The position numbers and the translations under genes are program-made. Under the pieces are notes generated by a model. The model was not told the origin of the DNA. It saw nothing but the letters and a program-made list of their open reading frames with translations, and made no database searches. A DNA stretch of 64,000 nucleotides from NCBI RefSeq assembly GCF_900141745.1, contig NZ_FSRM01000001.1, positions 2,914,001 to 2,978,000 of the forward strand. The letters run 5' to 3'. This DNA comes from Paraburkholderia phenazinium (GTDB lineage: Bacteria; Pseudomonadota; Gammaproteobacteria; Burkholderiales; Burkholderiaceae). Shown here in pieces: positions 9,338-18,388 of the stretch (within the stretch, counting starts at the first letter, position 1; every line of letters begins with the position of its first letter).

Positions 9338-9961
9338 TCAAAGCGTTGTAATCAGCTCTTCAAGTCGTTTCTGAATCTGCGGAATGCTCTGCGTGGAGTC
9401 AATGATAGCGAACCGGTACGGCGCTTCTTCGGCCCGGCGCAGATATTCGGCGCGCGTACGGGTGAAAAACGCGTCCGATTCGCTTTCGAAGCGATCCGGC
9501 TCGCGCGCCGAGCTGCGGCGCTCGCTGGCAGTGTCCGGCGACACGTCGAACAGCAGCGTCAGGTCCGGCTGAAAGCCGCCCTGCACCCAGCGCTCCAGGG
9601 CTTCGAGCTTGTCGCGTGGCAGGCCGCGGCCACCGCCCTGATAGGCGAACGTGGCGTCGCTGAAGCGGTCGGACAGCACCCAGTCGCCGCGCGCGAGCGC
9701 CGGCTCGATGACCTGCGCCAGATGTTCGCGGCGCGCGGCGAACATCAGCAGCGCCTCGGTTTCGAGGTCCATCGTCTGGTGCAGCAGAATCTCGCGCAGC
9801 GACTCGCCGAGCGCCGTGCCGCCCGGTTCGCGGGTCATGACGACGCTCCGGCCGCTCGCCGCAATGTGCGCTTCGAGGCGCTCGCGAAACCACGCGAGAT
9901 GGGTGGTCTTGCCCGCCCCGTCAATGCCTTCGAATGTGATGAATTTGCCCCGCGCCATCAT
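9338..9961 (-). CDS. tmk: Thymidylate kinase
   Basis: A 207-residue enzyme converting dTMP to dTDP. It has the P-loop [11 protein letters not shown] at residue 10, the DR(Y/F)xxS-type motif [16 protein letters not shown] and the LID region [14 protein letters not shown]. The first ATG overlaps the mltG stop by four bases (ATGA), so the two genes are translationally coupled; an alternative ATG lies one codon later. Confidence 0.97.
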   Translation of the reverse strand: MMARGKFITFEGIDGAGKTTHLAWFRERLEAHIAASGRSVVMTREPGGTALGESLREILLHQTMDLETEALLMFAARREHLAQVIEPALARGDWVLSDRFSDATFAYQGGGRGLPRDKLEALERWVQGGFQPDLTLLFDVSPDTASERRSSAREPDRFESESDAFFTRTRAEYLRRAEEAPYRFAIIDSTQSIPQIQKRLEELITTL

Positions 9962-10968
9962 TGCCCTCGAATATATTTGTCGACGGCCTTGTTGTGATCG
10001 CCGAGTGTGTCAGAAAAAATGCTGCTGCCGTCGCCGCGCGACACGAAGTACAGCGCCGTGCTCTGCGCCGGGTTCAGCGCCGCCTGCAGCGACGCGACGC
10101 CCGGCAGCGAAATGGGCGTTGGCGGTAGGCCCATGCGCGTGTACGTGTTGTAGGGCGTGTCGGCCAGCAGGTCGTGCTTGTGCAGATGGCCCGTGTAGCC
10201 GTCACCCATCCCGTAGATCACCGTCGGATCGGTCTGCAGCGGCATGCCCACACGCAGCCGGTTCGCGAACACCGCCGCGACCATGGGCCGGTCGGAGGGC
10301 TTGCCGGTTTCCTTCTCGATGATGGATGCCATCGTCAGTGCATCATACGGCGTCTTGTACGGCAGCCCTGGTGAACGTGCCATCCAGGCTTCGTCGAGGC
10401 GCTCGCGCATCAGATGATAGGCGCGCCGGTACACGTCGAGGTCGCTGGTGTTCTTGTCGAACAGGTAGGTGTCGGGGAAAAACAACCCTTCGCCGTTGCC
10501 GATTGCGGCTTCCGGTGCGCCGATCGCGCTCAGCAGATCGGCATCGCTCATGCCGGCGGTGTCGTGCTTGAGGGCCGGATTGGCGTCCAGTTCGGCACGC
10601 ATGCGCTTGAAGGTCCAGCCTTCGATGATCGTCGCGACGTATTCGTTGACGTCGCCGCGGGCAAGCTTCTGCAGCACTTCGTAGGGCGTCACGCCGCTCT
10701 TGAACTCGTAGTTGCCCGATTTGAGCTGGGTCTGCAGCCCGAGCACGCGCGTCATGACGACGAACAGTTCCGGCTCGACCGGCACGCCGCCGCGGTTCAG
10801 CTGCAGCGTGACGCTGCGCAGACTGCTATGCGGTTTGACGGTGACGTCGAGTTGCGGCGGTGTCAGGTTGATCGGGCTGTTGGCCCAGTGATATACGCCA
10901 GCAACACCGGCGGCAGCCAGCGCAACGACAATCGTGCCGGCAACGAGACATTTCTTCAGGAGGGGCAT
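9958..10968 (-). CDS. mltG: Endolytic murein transglycosylase MltG
   Basis: A 336-residue inner-membrane lytic transglycosylase that cuts nascent glycan strands. It has an N-terminal membrane helix (about residues 7-28), a LysM-like region and a YceG catalytic domain with the SIIEKETG motif holding the catalytic Glu, then [12 protein letters not shown] and [14 protein letters not shown]. The open frame runs far upstream through ygfZ, but homology begins at MPLLKKC (10968). Two other in-frame ATGs lie within 27 bases upstream. It is divergent from ygfZ and coupled to tmk. Confidence 0.93.
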   Translation of the reverse strand: MPLLKKCLVAGTIVVALAAAGVAGVYHWANSPINLTPPQLDVTVKPHSSLRSVTLQLNRGGVPVEPELFVVMTRVLGLQTQLKSGNYEFKSGVTPYEVLQKLARGDVNEYVATIIEGWTFKRMRAELDANPALKHDTAGMSDADLLSAIGAPEAAIGNGEGLFFPDTYLFDKNTSDLDVYRRAYHLMRERLDEAWMARSPGLPYKTPYDALTMASIIEKETGKPSDRPMVAAVFANRLRVGMPLQTDPTVIYGMGDGYTGHLHKHDLLADTPYNTYTRMGLPPTPISLPGVASLQAALNPAQSTALYFVSRGDGSSIFSDTLGDHNKAVDKYIRGQ

Positions 10969-11046
10969 GCGGAACATGGCTTGGTTGAAGTCCATATAAT
11001 ACTTGCTTGCCTTAGCCAAAGTCAGAATTGACTGTTCCCCGAATCC

Positions 11047-12096
11047 ATGAATGCACCGCTCGCTTCTGCCCCCGGCACCGCCGCTGCCGCACCGGCCGCA
11101 CTGCCCCCGCTGCCGCGCCCCTCGCGTGAGGAATTCGACGCTGTCGGCGCGCACGGCGCTTATATGCTGCTCACGCAGTTCGGCGTGATCGATGCGACCG
11201 GCGACGACGCGGCCAGCTTCCTCCACGGTCAGCTGACCAACGATACCCAGCATCTGGACGCGGCCAATGCACGTCTGGCGGGCTACTGTTCGGCCAAGGG
11301 GCGTCTGCTGGCGTCGTTTCTGAACTGGCGTAGCGGCGAGACGATCCGCCTGCTGGTGTCGAAGGACATTCAGGCCGCCGTGCAGAAGCGTCTGTCGATG
11401 TTCGTGCTGCGCGCGAAAGCGAAGCTTTCGGATGCGAGCGGCGAGCTGGCTGTAGTGGGCCTCGCGGGCGACGTGCGCAAGGTGTTGTCGGGCGTATTCG
11501 ATGCGCTGCCCGATGGCGTGCATGTGAAAGTGGACGGGCCCGCCGGCTCGCTGATCCGCGTGCCGGATGCGCTCGGGAAGCTGCGTTACCTGTGGGTCGG
11601 GCCGAAAGCCGAGGTTGAAGCACGTTTGCCGCTCTTCGACGGCAAGCTCACGCGTGCTTCGGCGGCGGTATGGGACTGGCTCGATATTCGCGCCGGCGAG
11701 CCGCGGATCACCCAGCCGGTGGTCGAGCAGTTCGTGCCGCAAATGGTCAATTTCGATGTGCTCGGCGGCGTGAATTTCCGCAAGGGTTGCTATCCGGGGC
11801 AGGAAGTCGTGGCGCGCAGCCAGTATCGAGGGACGATCAAACGACGCACGTCGCTGGCCAATGTGGCCGGTGAACTGGCGACGGTTGCGCCGGGTATGGA
11901 ACTGTTCCACTCGGCGGATCCGGGCCAGCCTTGCGGCATGGTGGTGAATGCCGCTTCGGCGCCGGATGGCAGTGTGGACGTGCTGGTCGAGGTCAAGCTC
12001 GCGGCGCTCGAGTCGGGGTCGGTTCACCTTGGCGCGGCTGATGGGCCGGCGCTGACTTTCCTGGCACTGCCGTATACGTTGCCGACTGAGGTTTGA
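11047..12096 (+). CDS. ygfZ: Folate-binding YgfZ (Fe-S cluster/tRNA modification)
   Basis: A 349-residue protein of the aminomethyltransferase-like folate-binding family, which supports repair or assembly of some iron-sulfur enzymes. The diagnostic motif KGCYPGQEVVAR is present near residue 246, preceded by FDVLGGVNFR. The N-terminal half has the family FLHGQLTNDTQHL segment. It is divergent from mltG across 78 bases. Confidence 0.95.
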   Translation: MNAPLASAPGTAAAAPAALPPLPRPSREEFDAVGAHGAYMLLTQFGVIDATGDDAASFLHGQLTNDTQHLDAANARLAGYCSAKGRLLASFLNWRSGETIRLLVSKDIQAAVQKRLSMFVLRAKAKLSDASGELAVVGLAGDVRKVLSGVFDALPDGVHVKVDGPAGSLIRVPDALGKLRYLWVGPKAEVEARLPLFDGKLTRASAAVWDWLDIRAGEPRITQPVVEQFVPQMVNFDVLGGVNFRKGCYPGQEVVARSQYRGTIKRRTSLANVAGELATVAPGMELFHSADPGQPCGMVVNAASAPDGSVDVLVEVKLAALESGSVHLGAADGPALTFLALPYTLPTEV

Positions 12097-12100
12097 TACG

Positions 12101-12244
12101 GTGTTAGGGTTGGAAACAAAGCCTCCCAACGAAGAACTCCTCGCCCGCCTGCGCGCCTTCCGCGGCACGCTGCCGACCGATTTCAGGTTTGACCGCAACG
12201 ATGCGAATGCCCGTGGCGCGGGAGACTGCCCCCGATGTGCCTGA
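12101..12244 (+). CDS. Possible 47-residue small protein or gene remnant
   Basis: A short frame starting with GTG right after ygfZ encodes a hydrophilic, arginine-rich peptide (it contains ELLARLRAFRGTLPTDFRF), ending inside the first codons of the NRDE gene. The well-shaped protein-like sequence is odd for random intergenic DNA and resembles a C-terminal tail of a longer protein. I cannot assign a family; it could be a degraded antitoxin-like gene. There is no clear ribosome site. Confidence 0.25.
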   Translation: MLGLETKPPNEELLARLRAFRGTLPTDFRFDRNDANARGAGDCPRCA

Positions 12245-13083
12245 TCGTCTTCGACTGGCGGCCCGATGCGGCCGAGGGTCCGCTTTTCACACTCGCCGCC
12301 AATCGCGACGAATTCTTGCGCCGCACCGCCGATCCGATGCACTGGTGGACCGAAGCGCCGAACCTTCTGGCCGGGCGCGACCTGGTGGGCGGCGGCACAT
12401 GGCTTGGCATGACGCGCGACGGCCGTTTTGCAGCGCTGACGAATTACCGCGCGCCCCATGAAATGCGCGCCGATGCGCCCACACGCGGCACGCTGGTCAG
12501 CCACTGGCTGCTGGGCGAGCCATCCGCCGAACTCACGCCGCTCGATTACCTGCAGCGGGTCGCGCAGGACGGTGAGATCTACAACGGCTTTAACCTGCTG
12601 GTCGGCGACTGGTCGCGGCGCGAACTTGGCTGGTACTGCAACCGCTCGGCCATGCCGCCGGCGTTGCTCGAAGCCGGCACGCACGGCATCTCGAATGCCG
12701 TGCTCGATACACCGTGGCCCAAGCTTGTGCGAAAGCGCGCCGAGCTGGGCGCGCTGGTCGCGGCGGACCCGCTCGTGCCGCTCGAAGGGCTAATCGAACT
12801 GATGCGCGACACCCGCCTCGCCCGCGACGACCAGTTGCCCTCCACCGGCATCCCGCTCGAACGGGAGCGGGTGCTGTCGGCAGCGTTTATCGAATCGCCG
12901 GATTACGGCACGCGCGGTACGACGGCCTTGCGGGTCGTGGCGAACGGCATCCACGGTACGCATGACACGCATGGCAAACATCTGAGTGCGGCGGTCGTCG
13001 AACGCAGCGACGACAACGGCTCGCACCGCGTGGTGCGCCCAGGTGACTTCGAGCGTCGCTTCGCGTTCAATATCGAACGCTGA
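12235..13083 (+). CDS. NRDE (TANGO2-like) family protein
   Basis: A 282-residue protein beginning MCLIVFDW with the Cys2 typical of the family, which may become an N-terminal nucleophile after Met removal. The name motif appears as AANRDEFLRR, followed by WLGMTRDGRFAALTNYR. Eukaryotic TANGO2 is linked to haem and lipid trafficking; the bacterial function is unsettled. It is followed closely by the convergent esterase gene. Confidence 0.88.
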   Translation: MCLIVFDWRPDAAEGPLFTLAANRDEFLRRTADPMHWWTEAPNLLAGRDLVGGGTWLGMTRDGRFAALTNYRAPHEMRADAPTRGTLVSHWLLGEPSAELTPLDYLQRVAQDGEIYNGFNLLVGDWSRRELGWYCNRSAMPPALLEAGTHGISNAVLDTPWPKLVRKRAELGALVAADPLVPLEGLIELMRDTRLARDDQLPSTGIPLERERVLSAAFIESPDYGTRGTTALRVVANGIHGTHDTHGKHLSAAVVERSDDNGSHRVVRPGDFERRFAFNIER

Positions 13084-13119
13084 GGCACGCCACCGCCGGG
13101 AAGACTTCGCTTGACGCGC

Positions 13120-14088
13120 TTAGTCCAGCTCAATACCAAACGCCGAACGCAAGGCAGCGACCGCATCGGCATGAGCCCGCGCGACGTCCGGCACAAAACC
13201 GCCCATCTTGAAGAACTCGTGGATCATGCCTGCGTAGCGCATGAGCGTGACCTCGTTGCCTGCTGCGCGCAGCTTTTCCGCGTAGGCGATGCCTTCGTCG
13301 CTGAGCGGATCGTACTCGGCCGTCGCAATCCACGCGGGCGCTACACCTTCGAATCGGGGCGCATCGCGTGTGCCGTCGAGCGGCGCGAAGCGCCAGTCGT
13401 CGCGATCGCCCGGGTCGCGCACGTATTGCTCGAAAAACCACTGGATCGTCGCAGCCGACAACAGAAAACCATCCGCGAGCCGCGCATGCGAGGCGGTCTG
13501 CTGATATCCCGTCGTGCCTGGATAGATCAGCATCTGCAGCACCGGCTTCGGCAATCCGGCGTCCCGCGCCAGCACCGCGCAGACGGTAGCAAGCGTGCCG
13601 CCGGCACTATCGCCGCCAAGCGCAATACGCGCCGGGTCGACGCCATAGAGACTCGCATTGGCATGAAGCCAGCTCAACGCATCGAACGCGTCGTCCACTG
13701 CAGTGGGGAATTTATGTTCCGGCGCAAGCCGGTAATCGACCGAGAGCACCACGCATTGCGCGTCGCGCGCGAACATCCGGCACAGGGCGTCGTGCGTATC
13801 GACGCTGCCTACGGTAAAGCCACCGCCGTGGTAGTAGACGAGCGCCGGTGACGGCTGCGCCCAGCTCGGTTCGGCCGGCTGGTAGAGCCGTGCGCGGATC
13901 GTCGCGCCGTCGCGCATCGGCACCGCCAGATCTTCGACGGCGAACATCCGCGCGGACGGGATCTCCAGAATCGGCGCGCTTTTCTCGTAAGAGGCGCGCG
14001 CCTGTTGCGCGGTAACTTCGTGGTACGGCGGGCGCTTCGCCCGCGCAATCAACTCGAGCACCTGCTCGATCTTCGGATTCAGCGGCAT
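13120..14088 (-). CDS. Alpha/beta hydrolase, hormone-sensitive-lipase family esterase
   Basis: A 322-residue esterase. The oxyanion-hole motif YYHGGGF and the nucleophile motif GGDSAGG are both visible, with the catalytic Asp in the YDPLSDE region and the His in MIHEFF. This is the family IV (HSL) arrangement. The start at 14088 lies four bases after the stop of the SDR gene and is preferred over the long frame that overlaps it. Together with the SDR, MDR and thioesterase it looks like a small catabolic cluster; the substrate is unknown. Confidence 0.9.
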   Translation of the reverse strand: MPLNPKIEQVLELIARAKRPPYHEVTAQQARASYEKSAPILEIPSARMFAVEDLAVPMRDGATIRARLYQPAEPSWAQPSPALVYYHGGGFTVGSVDTHDALCRMFARDAQCVVLSVDYRLAPEHKFPTAVDDAFDALSWLHANASLYGVDPARIALGGDSAGGTLATVCAVLARDAGLPKPVLQMLIYPGTTGYQQTASHARLADGFLLSAATIQWFFEQYVRDPGDRDDWRFAPLDGTRDAPRFEGVAPAWIATAEYDPLSDEGIAYAEKLRAAGNEVTLMRYAGMIHEFFKMGGFVPDVARAHADAVAALRSAFGIELD

Positions 14089-14092
14089 CGAC

Positions 14093-14959
14093 TCACTGTC
14101 CCTTGACCTCTGGTTTGAGCGATAGCGGGTCAGTCGGATTGCGCAACTGTTCGATGTCCTCATGACGCAGGTGGACAGTCGGCAGGATCGCCGCGTGCGT
14201 GATGATGTAGAAGCGCCCTGCGTCGATCGCCTCGAACGTCATCTCGGCGACGTCCTTCGCGCTCAGCTTGCCCGACTGCACCGCCCGCTGCAACTGCTTG
14301 CCGGCGGCGAGTTGCGAGCGTGTCGGTCCCGTGTCGTTGCGCAGGGTCTCAGGACGGGCGCGCTCCGCATCGGCGATACCGGTCGGCACGAAGGCCGGGC
14401 ACAGCAGCGAGCAACTCACCTGGCCGCCCGCGTTCTGCAGATCGTTGTAGAGCGTCTCCGTCAACGAGACGACTGCGTGCTTGGACGCGTTGTAGACGCC
14501 CATCGCCGGTGGCGACAGGAGCCCGGCAACGGACGCCGTATTGACGATATGCGCCGGTTCGTTCTGCCGCAGCATGATCGGCGTGAAGACGCGCACGCCG
14601 TGCGCGACGCCCATCACGTTGACGCCGAATACCCACTCCCAGTCGCGCGCGGTGCTTTCCCACACGAAACCGCCGACGCCCACGCCTGCATTGTTGAACA
14701 GCAGATGCACCTTGCCGAACGCGTCGAGCGCCGCGAGCGCCAGTGCTTCGACCTGGGTGGCGTCCGAAACATCGGTCGGCACGCCGATCGCGTCGGCACC
14801 GGCCGCGCGCAGATCATCCACGGTTCGCGCGAGCGCGGCGCCGTCGACATCGGCTAGCACCAGCTTCATGCCCAGGGCCGCGCCCTTCTCCGCAAAGGCG
14901 CGCCCGAAACCGCTCGCCGCGCCGGTGATCACGGCCACTTTGCCGTCGAACTGGAACAT
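14093..14959 (-). CDS. Short-chain dehydrogenase/reductase
   Basis: A 288-residue classical SDR. It has the cofactor loop TGAASGFG near residue 12, NNAGVG, the Ser of NTASVAGLLS and the catalytic YNASK. The Asp after the second strand (ADVDG) suggests NAD(H) preference, which is inference. GGAGAC precedes the ATG. It is cotranscribed with the downstream esterase. Confidence 0.93.
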   Translation of the reverse strand: MFQFDGKVAVITGAASGFGRAFAEKGAALGMKLVLADVDGAALARTVDDLRAAGADAIGVPTDVSDATQVEALALAALDAFGKVHLLFNNAGVGVGGFVWESTARDWEWVFGVNVMGVAHGVRVFTPIMLRQNEPAHIVNTASVAGLLSPPAMGVYNASKHAVVSLTETLYNDLQNAGGQVSCSLLCPAFVPTGIADAERARPETLRNDTGPTRSQLAAGKQLQRAVQSGKLSAKDVAEMTFEAIDAGRFYIITHAAILPTVHLRHEDIEQLRNPTDPLSLKPEVKGQ

Positions 14960-15029
14960 CGGGTGTCTCCGCTAGTTGCCTGTCAAAATTCAAACGAGGT
15001 CCAATGGGGCCTAGCCCGGTCAACTCGAC

Positions 15030-16028
15030 TCAGATCAGCTTGACGAGCTGCTTGCCGAAGTTCTTGCCTTTGAGCAGACCGATAAACGCCTCGGGCGCAC
15101 TCTCGAGGCCCTGCGCGATGCTCTCGCGGTAATGCAGCTTCTTCTGCGCGACGAGCGTGCCGAGTTGCGCGAGCGCTTCGGGCCACACGTCCAGCTGCTC
15201 GGTGACGATGAAGCCTTGCACCAGCAGACGCTGCCTGACGATCAGCGCCGGATGCTTGAGCGGCGCCGGCTCGCCATCGTAGCCGGCGATCATCCCGCAA
15301 AACGCGATCCGGCCGAACGCATTCATGCAAGCGAGCGTCGCATCGAGCACCGCGCCACCGACGTTCTCGAAGTAGCCGTGGACACCGTCCGGCGTCGCAG
15401 CTTTCAGGTCCTGATAAAGATTGCCGGCCTTGTAGTCGACGCAGGCATCGAAGCCGAGCGTCTCGACTACATAGCGGCACTTGTCCGCCCCACCGGCGAT
15501 GCCGACAGCGCGTGCCCCCGCCAGCTTCGCCAGTTGCCCGACCACACCGCCGACCGCCCCGCTCGCCGCACTGACCACCACCGTCTGCCCGGACCGGGGC
15601 TGGATGATGCGGTTCAGACCGTACCAGGCCGTGACACCGGGCATGCCCACAGCACCCAGGTAAGCAGCGAGCGGGACATGCGTGTCGTCCACCTTGCGCA
15701 CGCCGGTACCATCGGAGGTGCCGAATTCCTGCCAGCCAAGCGTCGCGACCACCTTGTCGCCCACCGCGAACTCCGGATGTCTGGACTCAACGACTTCGCC
15801 CACGGTCCCGCCCACCATCACCTCGTTGAGCGGCTGCGGCGCCGCGTACGACTTGGCGTCGTTCATACGGCCGCGCATATACGGGTCGAGCGACAGATAG
15901 TGATTGCGCACGCGGAACAGGCCTTCCGCGAGCGGGTCCAGCGTCGTTTCGACGAGCCTGAAATTGTCGGCCGTAGCGGCGCCTTGTGGACGCGACGCGA
16001 GCACGAATTGACGGTTGATCTGGGGCAT
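15030..16028 (-). CDS. NADPH-dependent MDR-type reductase (zinc-free, CurA/LTB4-dehydrogenase type)
   Basis: A 332-residue medium-chain reductase without the structural zinc Cys set. It has the family segment YLSLDPYMRGRM near residue 45, the nucleotide loop SGAVGGVVGQLAKLAG and ENVGGAVLDA. Relatives reduce alkenal or enone double bonds with NADPH. I start at MPQINRQF (16028), where homology begins. It is likely cotranscribed with the SDR gene. Confidence 0.88.
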   Translation of the reverse strand: MPQINRQFVLASRPQGAATADNFRLVETTLDPLAEGLFRVRNHYLSLDPYMRGRMNDAKSYAAPQPLNEVMVGGTVGEVVESRHPEFAVGDKVVATLGWQEFGTSDGTGVRKVDDTHVPLAAYLGAVGMPGVTAWYGLNRIIQPRSGQTVVVSAASGAVGGVVGQLAKLAGARAVGIAGGADKCRYVVETLGFDACVDYKAGNLYQDLKAATPDGVHGYFENVGGAVLDATLACMNAFGRIAFCGMIAGYDGEPAPLKHPALIVRQRLLVQGFIVTEQLDVWPEALAQLGTLVAQKKLHYRESIAQGLESAPEAFIGLLKGKNFGKQLVKLI

Positions 16029-16116
16029 GTCGATCGTCTCCTTGATTGTCTGGATGTAGCGTGAATCTGCGGGTACGCAAAGCGGAACGTGCGTAGCGGC
16101 ACGTCCCGCCACGCGT

Positions 16117-16671
16117 TCAACCGTCGCTAGGACCGGGTTTGGCAGACGGGTCGCTGCGCAGACGCTGATGCGTTACTTCGCGGCCCACGGCAAGGCGGCG
16201 CATGTACTTGAAAGTACCGAGCGCTTTCGCGACGAAATGGCCTTCGCTATCACGGATTTCGCCTTCGCAATAGGCCATTGTGGTCGAACGATGCAGCACG
16301 CGTGCGGTGGCGCGCAATTCGCCGCGCCCCGGCTGCATGAAGTTGACTTTCATCTCCACCGTGACGACGCCCACGCCGTCGCCCGCGAGACTGCGGGCGG
16401 CCATTGCCAGCGCGACATCCGCTAGCGTCATCGTCACGCCGCCGTGCGCGACGGCCCAGGTGTTCATGTGATCGGGCGCGAGCGGCAGGACGACTTCGCT
16501 CGCGCCGTCCGCAGCGCTGACGAGTTGCACGCCGAGATGGTCGACAAAGGGGCTTTCGAGCACGGGCAGCGCGTTGGGGGCGACGGTTGCAGCGGGTGCG
16601 GATGCATCGCGACCCTCGCCCGGATCGCCGGCCCCCGGTTGGCCGGCCCCCGCTTTCTGCGAATCAGTCAT
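16117..16671 (-). CDS. PaaI-family hotdog thioesterase
   Basis: A 184-residue acyl-CoA thioesterase-like protein. The hotdog core has MNTWAVAHGGVTMTLADVALA, the usual HGG and Asp/Ala helix of the PaaI group, and VEMKVNFMQPGRGEL. The first 35 residues are low-complexity (Gly, Ala, Pro), so the true start may be later. It lies between the MDR and Dabb genes on the same strand. Confidence 0.87.
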   Translation of the reverse strand: MTDSQKAGAGQPGAGDPGEGRDASAPAATVAPNALPVLESPFVDHLGVQLVSAADGASEVVLPLAPDHMNTWAVAHGGVTMTLADVALAMAARSLAGDGVGVVTVEMKVNFMQPGRGELRATARVLHRSTTMAYCEGEIRDSEGHFVAKALGTFKYMRRLAVGREVTHQRLRSDPSAKPGPSDG

Positions 16672-16680
16672 TGCCGCGGC

Positions 16681-16983
16681 TCAGACTTCGTAGTCGACAC
16701 ATTCGCGCGATTCGCGCACTGCGCCGACGAAGCTCTTGAGCGCTTCGTGAGTCGGGTGAACCTGGTAAGCGTCGAGCGATGCCTTGTCGGCGAAGTCGGA
16801 GACCAGCACGACGTCGTAGGTGGAGTCGAGGCCTGCTCCGGCCAGACCCACTTCCAGATGCAGGATGCCAGGCACGATGTTGCGGCAACCTTCCAGCTTT
16901 TCCTTCAGCTTGACGGCATTCTCCGCGCGCGAAGCGCCCTCTGCCGATTCCTTCAACTTCCACATCACAATATGTCGAATCAT
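16681..16983 (-). CDS. Dabb (stress-responsive A/B barrel) protein
   Basis: A 100-residue dimeric alpha-beta barrel protein. It starts MIRHIVMWKLKES with the family His, and continues with LEVGLAG and DVVLVSDF. Members are often of unknown function, some ring-cleaving or cyclising. It stops 10 bases before the thioesterase start, so the pair is probably one transcript. Confidence 0.88.
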   Translation of the reverse strand: MIRHIVMWKLKESAEGASRAENAVKLKEKLEGCRNIVPGILHLEVGLAGAGLDSTYDVVLVSDFADKASLDAYQVHPTHEALKSFVGAVRESRECVDYEV

Positions 16984-17072
16984 GGTTTCCGTAGCGTTCC
17001 ACGCTATTCCAGTAAATGGGTCGGGTCATTATACGCAATGGCTTTTCAACTGTTTCTTCGTCCTCGCATGCC

Positions 17073-17744
17073 CTAGCCCGCGGAAAGCAGACGGGCAACC
17101 TGATCCGATCTGGTCTGCACTGCGATATCTTGCGCCGTCATTCCGCGATTGTCCTTTAACGTCCGATCCGCACCGCGAGCAATCAGCAGCCGGGCGGTGT
17201 CCGCGCGATCGTATCCCGCGGCCCACATCAGCGCGGTGAGGTCATTCCTGTAGGTGCGATTCACGTCGACCCCGGCATCGAGCAACCGGCTCACCACCTT
17301 AGTTTGTCCCTGGCCGGCCGCGTACTCCATGGCGGTCTTGCCAATGCGATCCGTGGCGGAAAGATCCGCACCATGCCCGAGCAGCAGCGCAACGATCTCG
17401 TCAAAACCGCCATACGCTGCGGCCATCAATGGTGTGACGCCCGGCGCATCCATGTGCTGGACGTTCGCGCCGTGATCGATCAGCATGCGCGCCATCGCCA
17501 CATCGCCTTTTTTGCACGCAGTGATCAATGCGGTGTCGCCGATGCGGTTCATGGCATCCACGGCCGCCCCGTTCTGAAGCGCCGCGAGAACCGACGCCTG
17601 GTCGCCGTCCTTCGCGGCGGCCAGCAGTTGCCGGTTGGTTTCTCCGACGCCGTCGCCTTGCGCATGCACGGGCAAGTACACGCCGAATGCCCCGGCCAGC
17701 AGCAGAACCACAGTCGCGATATATCGGATGACGGTCTTTTTCAT
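17073..17744 (-). CDS. Exported ankyrin-repeat protein of the PQQ dehydrogenase operon
   Basis: A 223-residue protein with a signal peptide (hydrophobic residues about 8-28, ending VHAQ) and about five ankyrin repeats from residue 35 (GDTALITACKKGDVAMARMLI, VTPLMAAAYGGFDEIVALLL). It is probably periplasmic. GGAGGG precedes the ATG at 17744; the longer frame overlaps the cytochrome gene. The 23-base gap to the cytochrome gene suggests it is the third gene of the dehydrogenase-cytochrome operon. Its partner is unknown; a chaperone or scaffold for the periplasmic quinoprotein system is an inference. Confidence 0.85.
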   Translation of the reverse strand: MKKTVIRYIATVVLLLAGAFGVYLPVHAQGDGVGETNRQLLAAAKDGDQASVLAALQNGAAVDAMNRIGDTALITACKKGDVAMARMLIDHGANVQHMDAPGVTPLMAAAYGGFDEIVALLLGHGADLSATDRIGKTAMEYAAGQGQTKVVSRLLDAGVDVNRTYRNDLTALMWAAGYDRADTARLLIARGADRTLKDNRGMTAQDIAVQTRSDQVARLLSAG

Positions 17745-17767
17745 GGTATCCCTCCGTGCTACTGGAG

Positions 17768-18388
17768 CTACTGGAGATTGTTGATGTAAGCAGCCAGATT
17801 GCGAATGTCGTCGTCGGTCAGATTGCGCGTCACACTGGTCATGTTGCCCGCATCGTTGGTCCGCGTGTGCGAGCGGAAATCCTGCAGTTGCTTGACGATG
17901 TATTGATACTGCTGCCCCGACACGCGCGGAATCTCGTTCTGCCCTGAGAAGCCGCCCAGATGGCACATCGTGCATAGCACCTCGGCGGATTTCTTCCTTC
18001 CTGCTTCAATGCTGGCGCCGTCCGATCTGAACGGAACCGGCACCAGCTTTTGCGCGGCGAAGTAGTCGGCGAGATCCTGCATGTCCTCTTTCGACAGGTT
18101 GGCCGCCATCGGCGACATGCGCGGGTCGCTGCGCCGTCCTTCCTTGAAGTCTTTCAGCTCCAGATAGATATAGCGCGCGTTTTGACCTGCAAGAATCGGA
18201 TAGTCCGGATTGGTCGAATTGCCCATCGGCCCATGACAGGCCACGCACGCTTGCGCCTTCGCCTGGCCCGCTTCGGCGTCGGCGTGCGCGCCCGACGGCA
18301 GCCACGCGGCGGCGAACCAGCCGCACAGCAGTGCCGTCCATAAGCGGCGAGCCGGACCCACTGCTGCGCGCAGCGTCCGCATCGTCAT
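17768..18388 (-). CDS. Diheme cytochrome c (c4-like)
   Basis: A 206-residue periplasmic cytochrome with a signal peptide cut near AHA (residue 36) and two haem motifs, CVACH (residues 48-52) and CTMCH (139-143), in two similar domains as in cytochrome c4. It has candidate axial Met residues (MSPMAANL and NMTSVTRNL). It overlaps the PQQ dehydrogenase stop by four bases (ATGA), so it is the likely electron acceptor or relay for that enzyme. Confidence 0.9.
   Translation of the reverse strand: MTMRTLRAAVGPARRLWTALLCGWFAAAWLPSGAHADAEAGQAKAQACVACHGPMGNSTNPDYPILAGQNARYIYLELKDFKEGRRSDPRMSPMAANLSKEDMQDLADYFAAQKLVPVPFRSDGASIEAGRKKSAEVLCTMCHLGGFSGQNEIPRVSGQQYQYIVKQLQDFRSHTRTNDAGNMTSVTRNLTDDDIRNLAAYINNLQ

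Noticed and set aside
10969..12684. N-terminal extension of the mltG frame through ygfZ
   Set aside because: MltG homology starts at the membrane helix after 10968, and the extension is antisense to the well-supported ygfZ.
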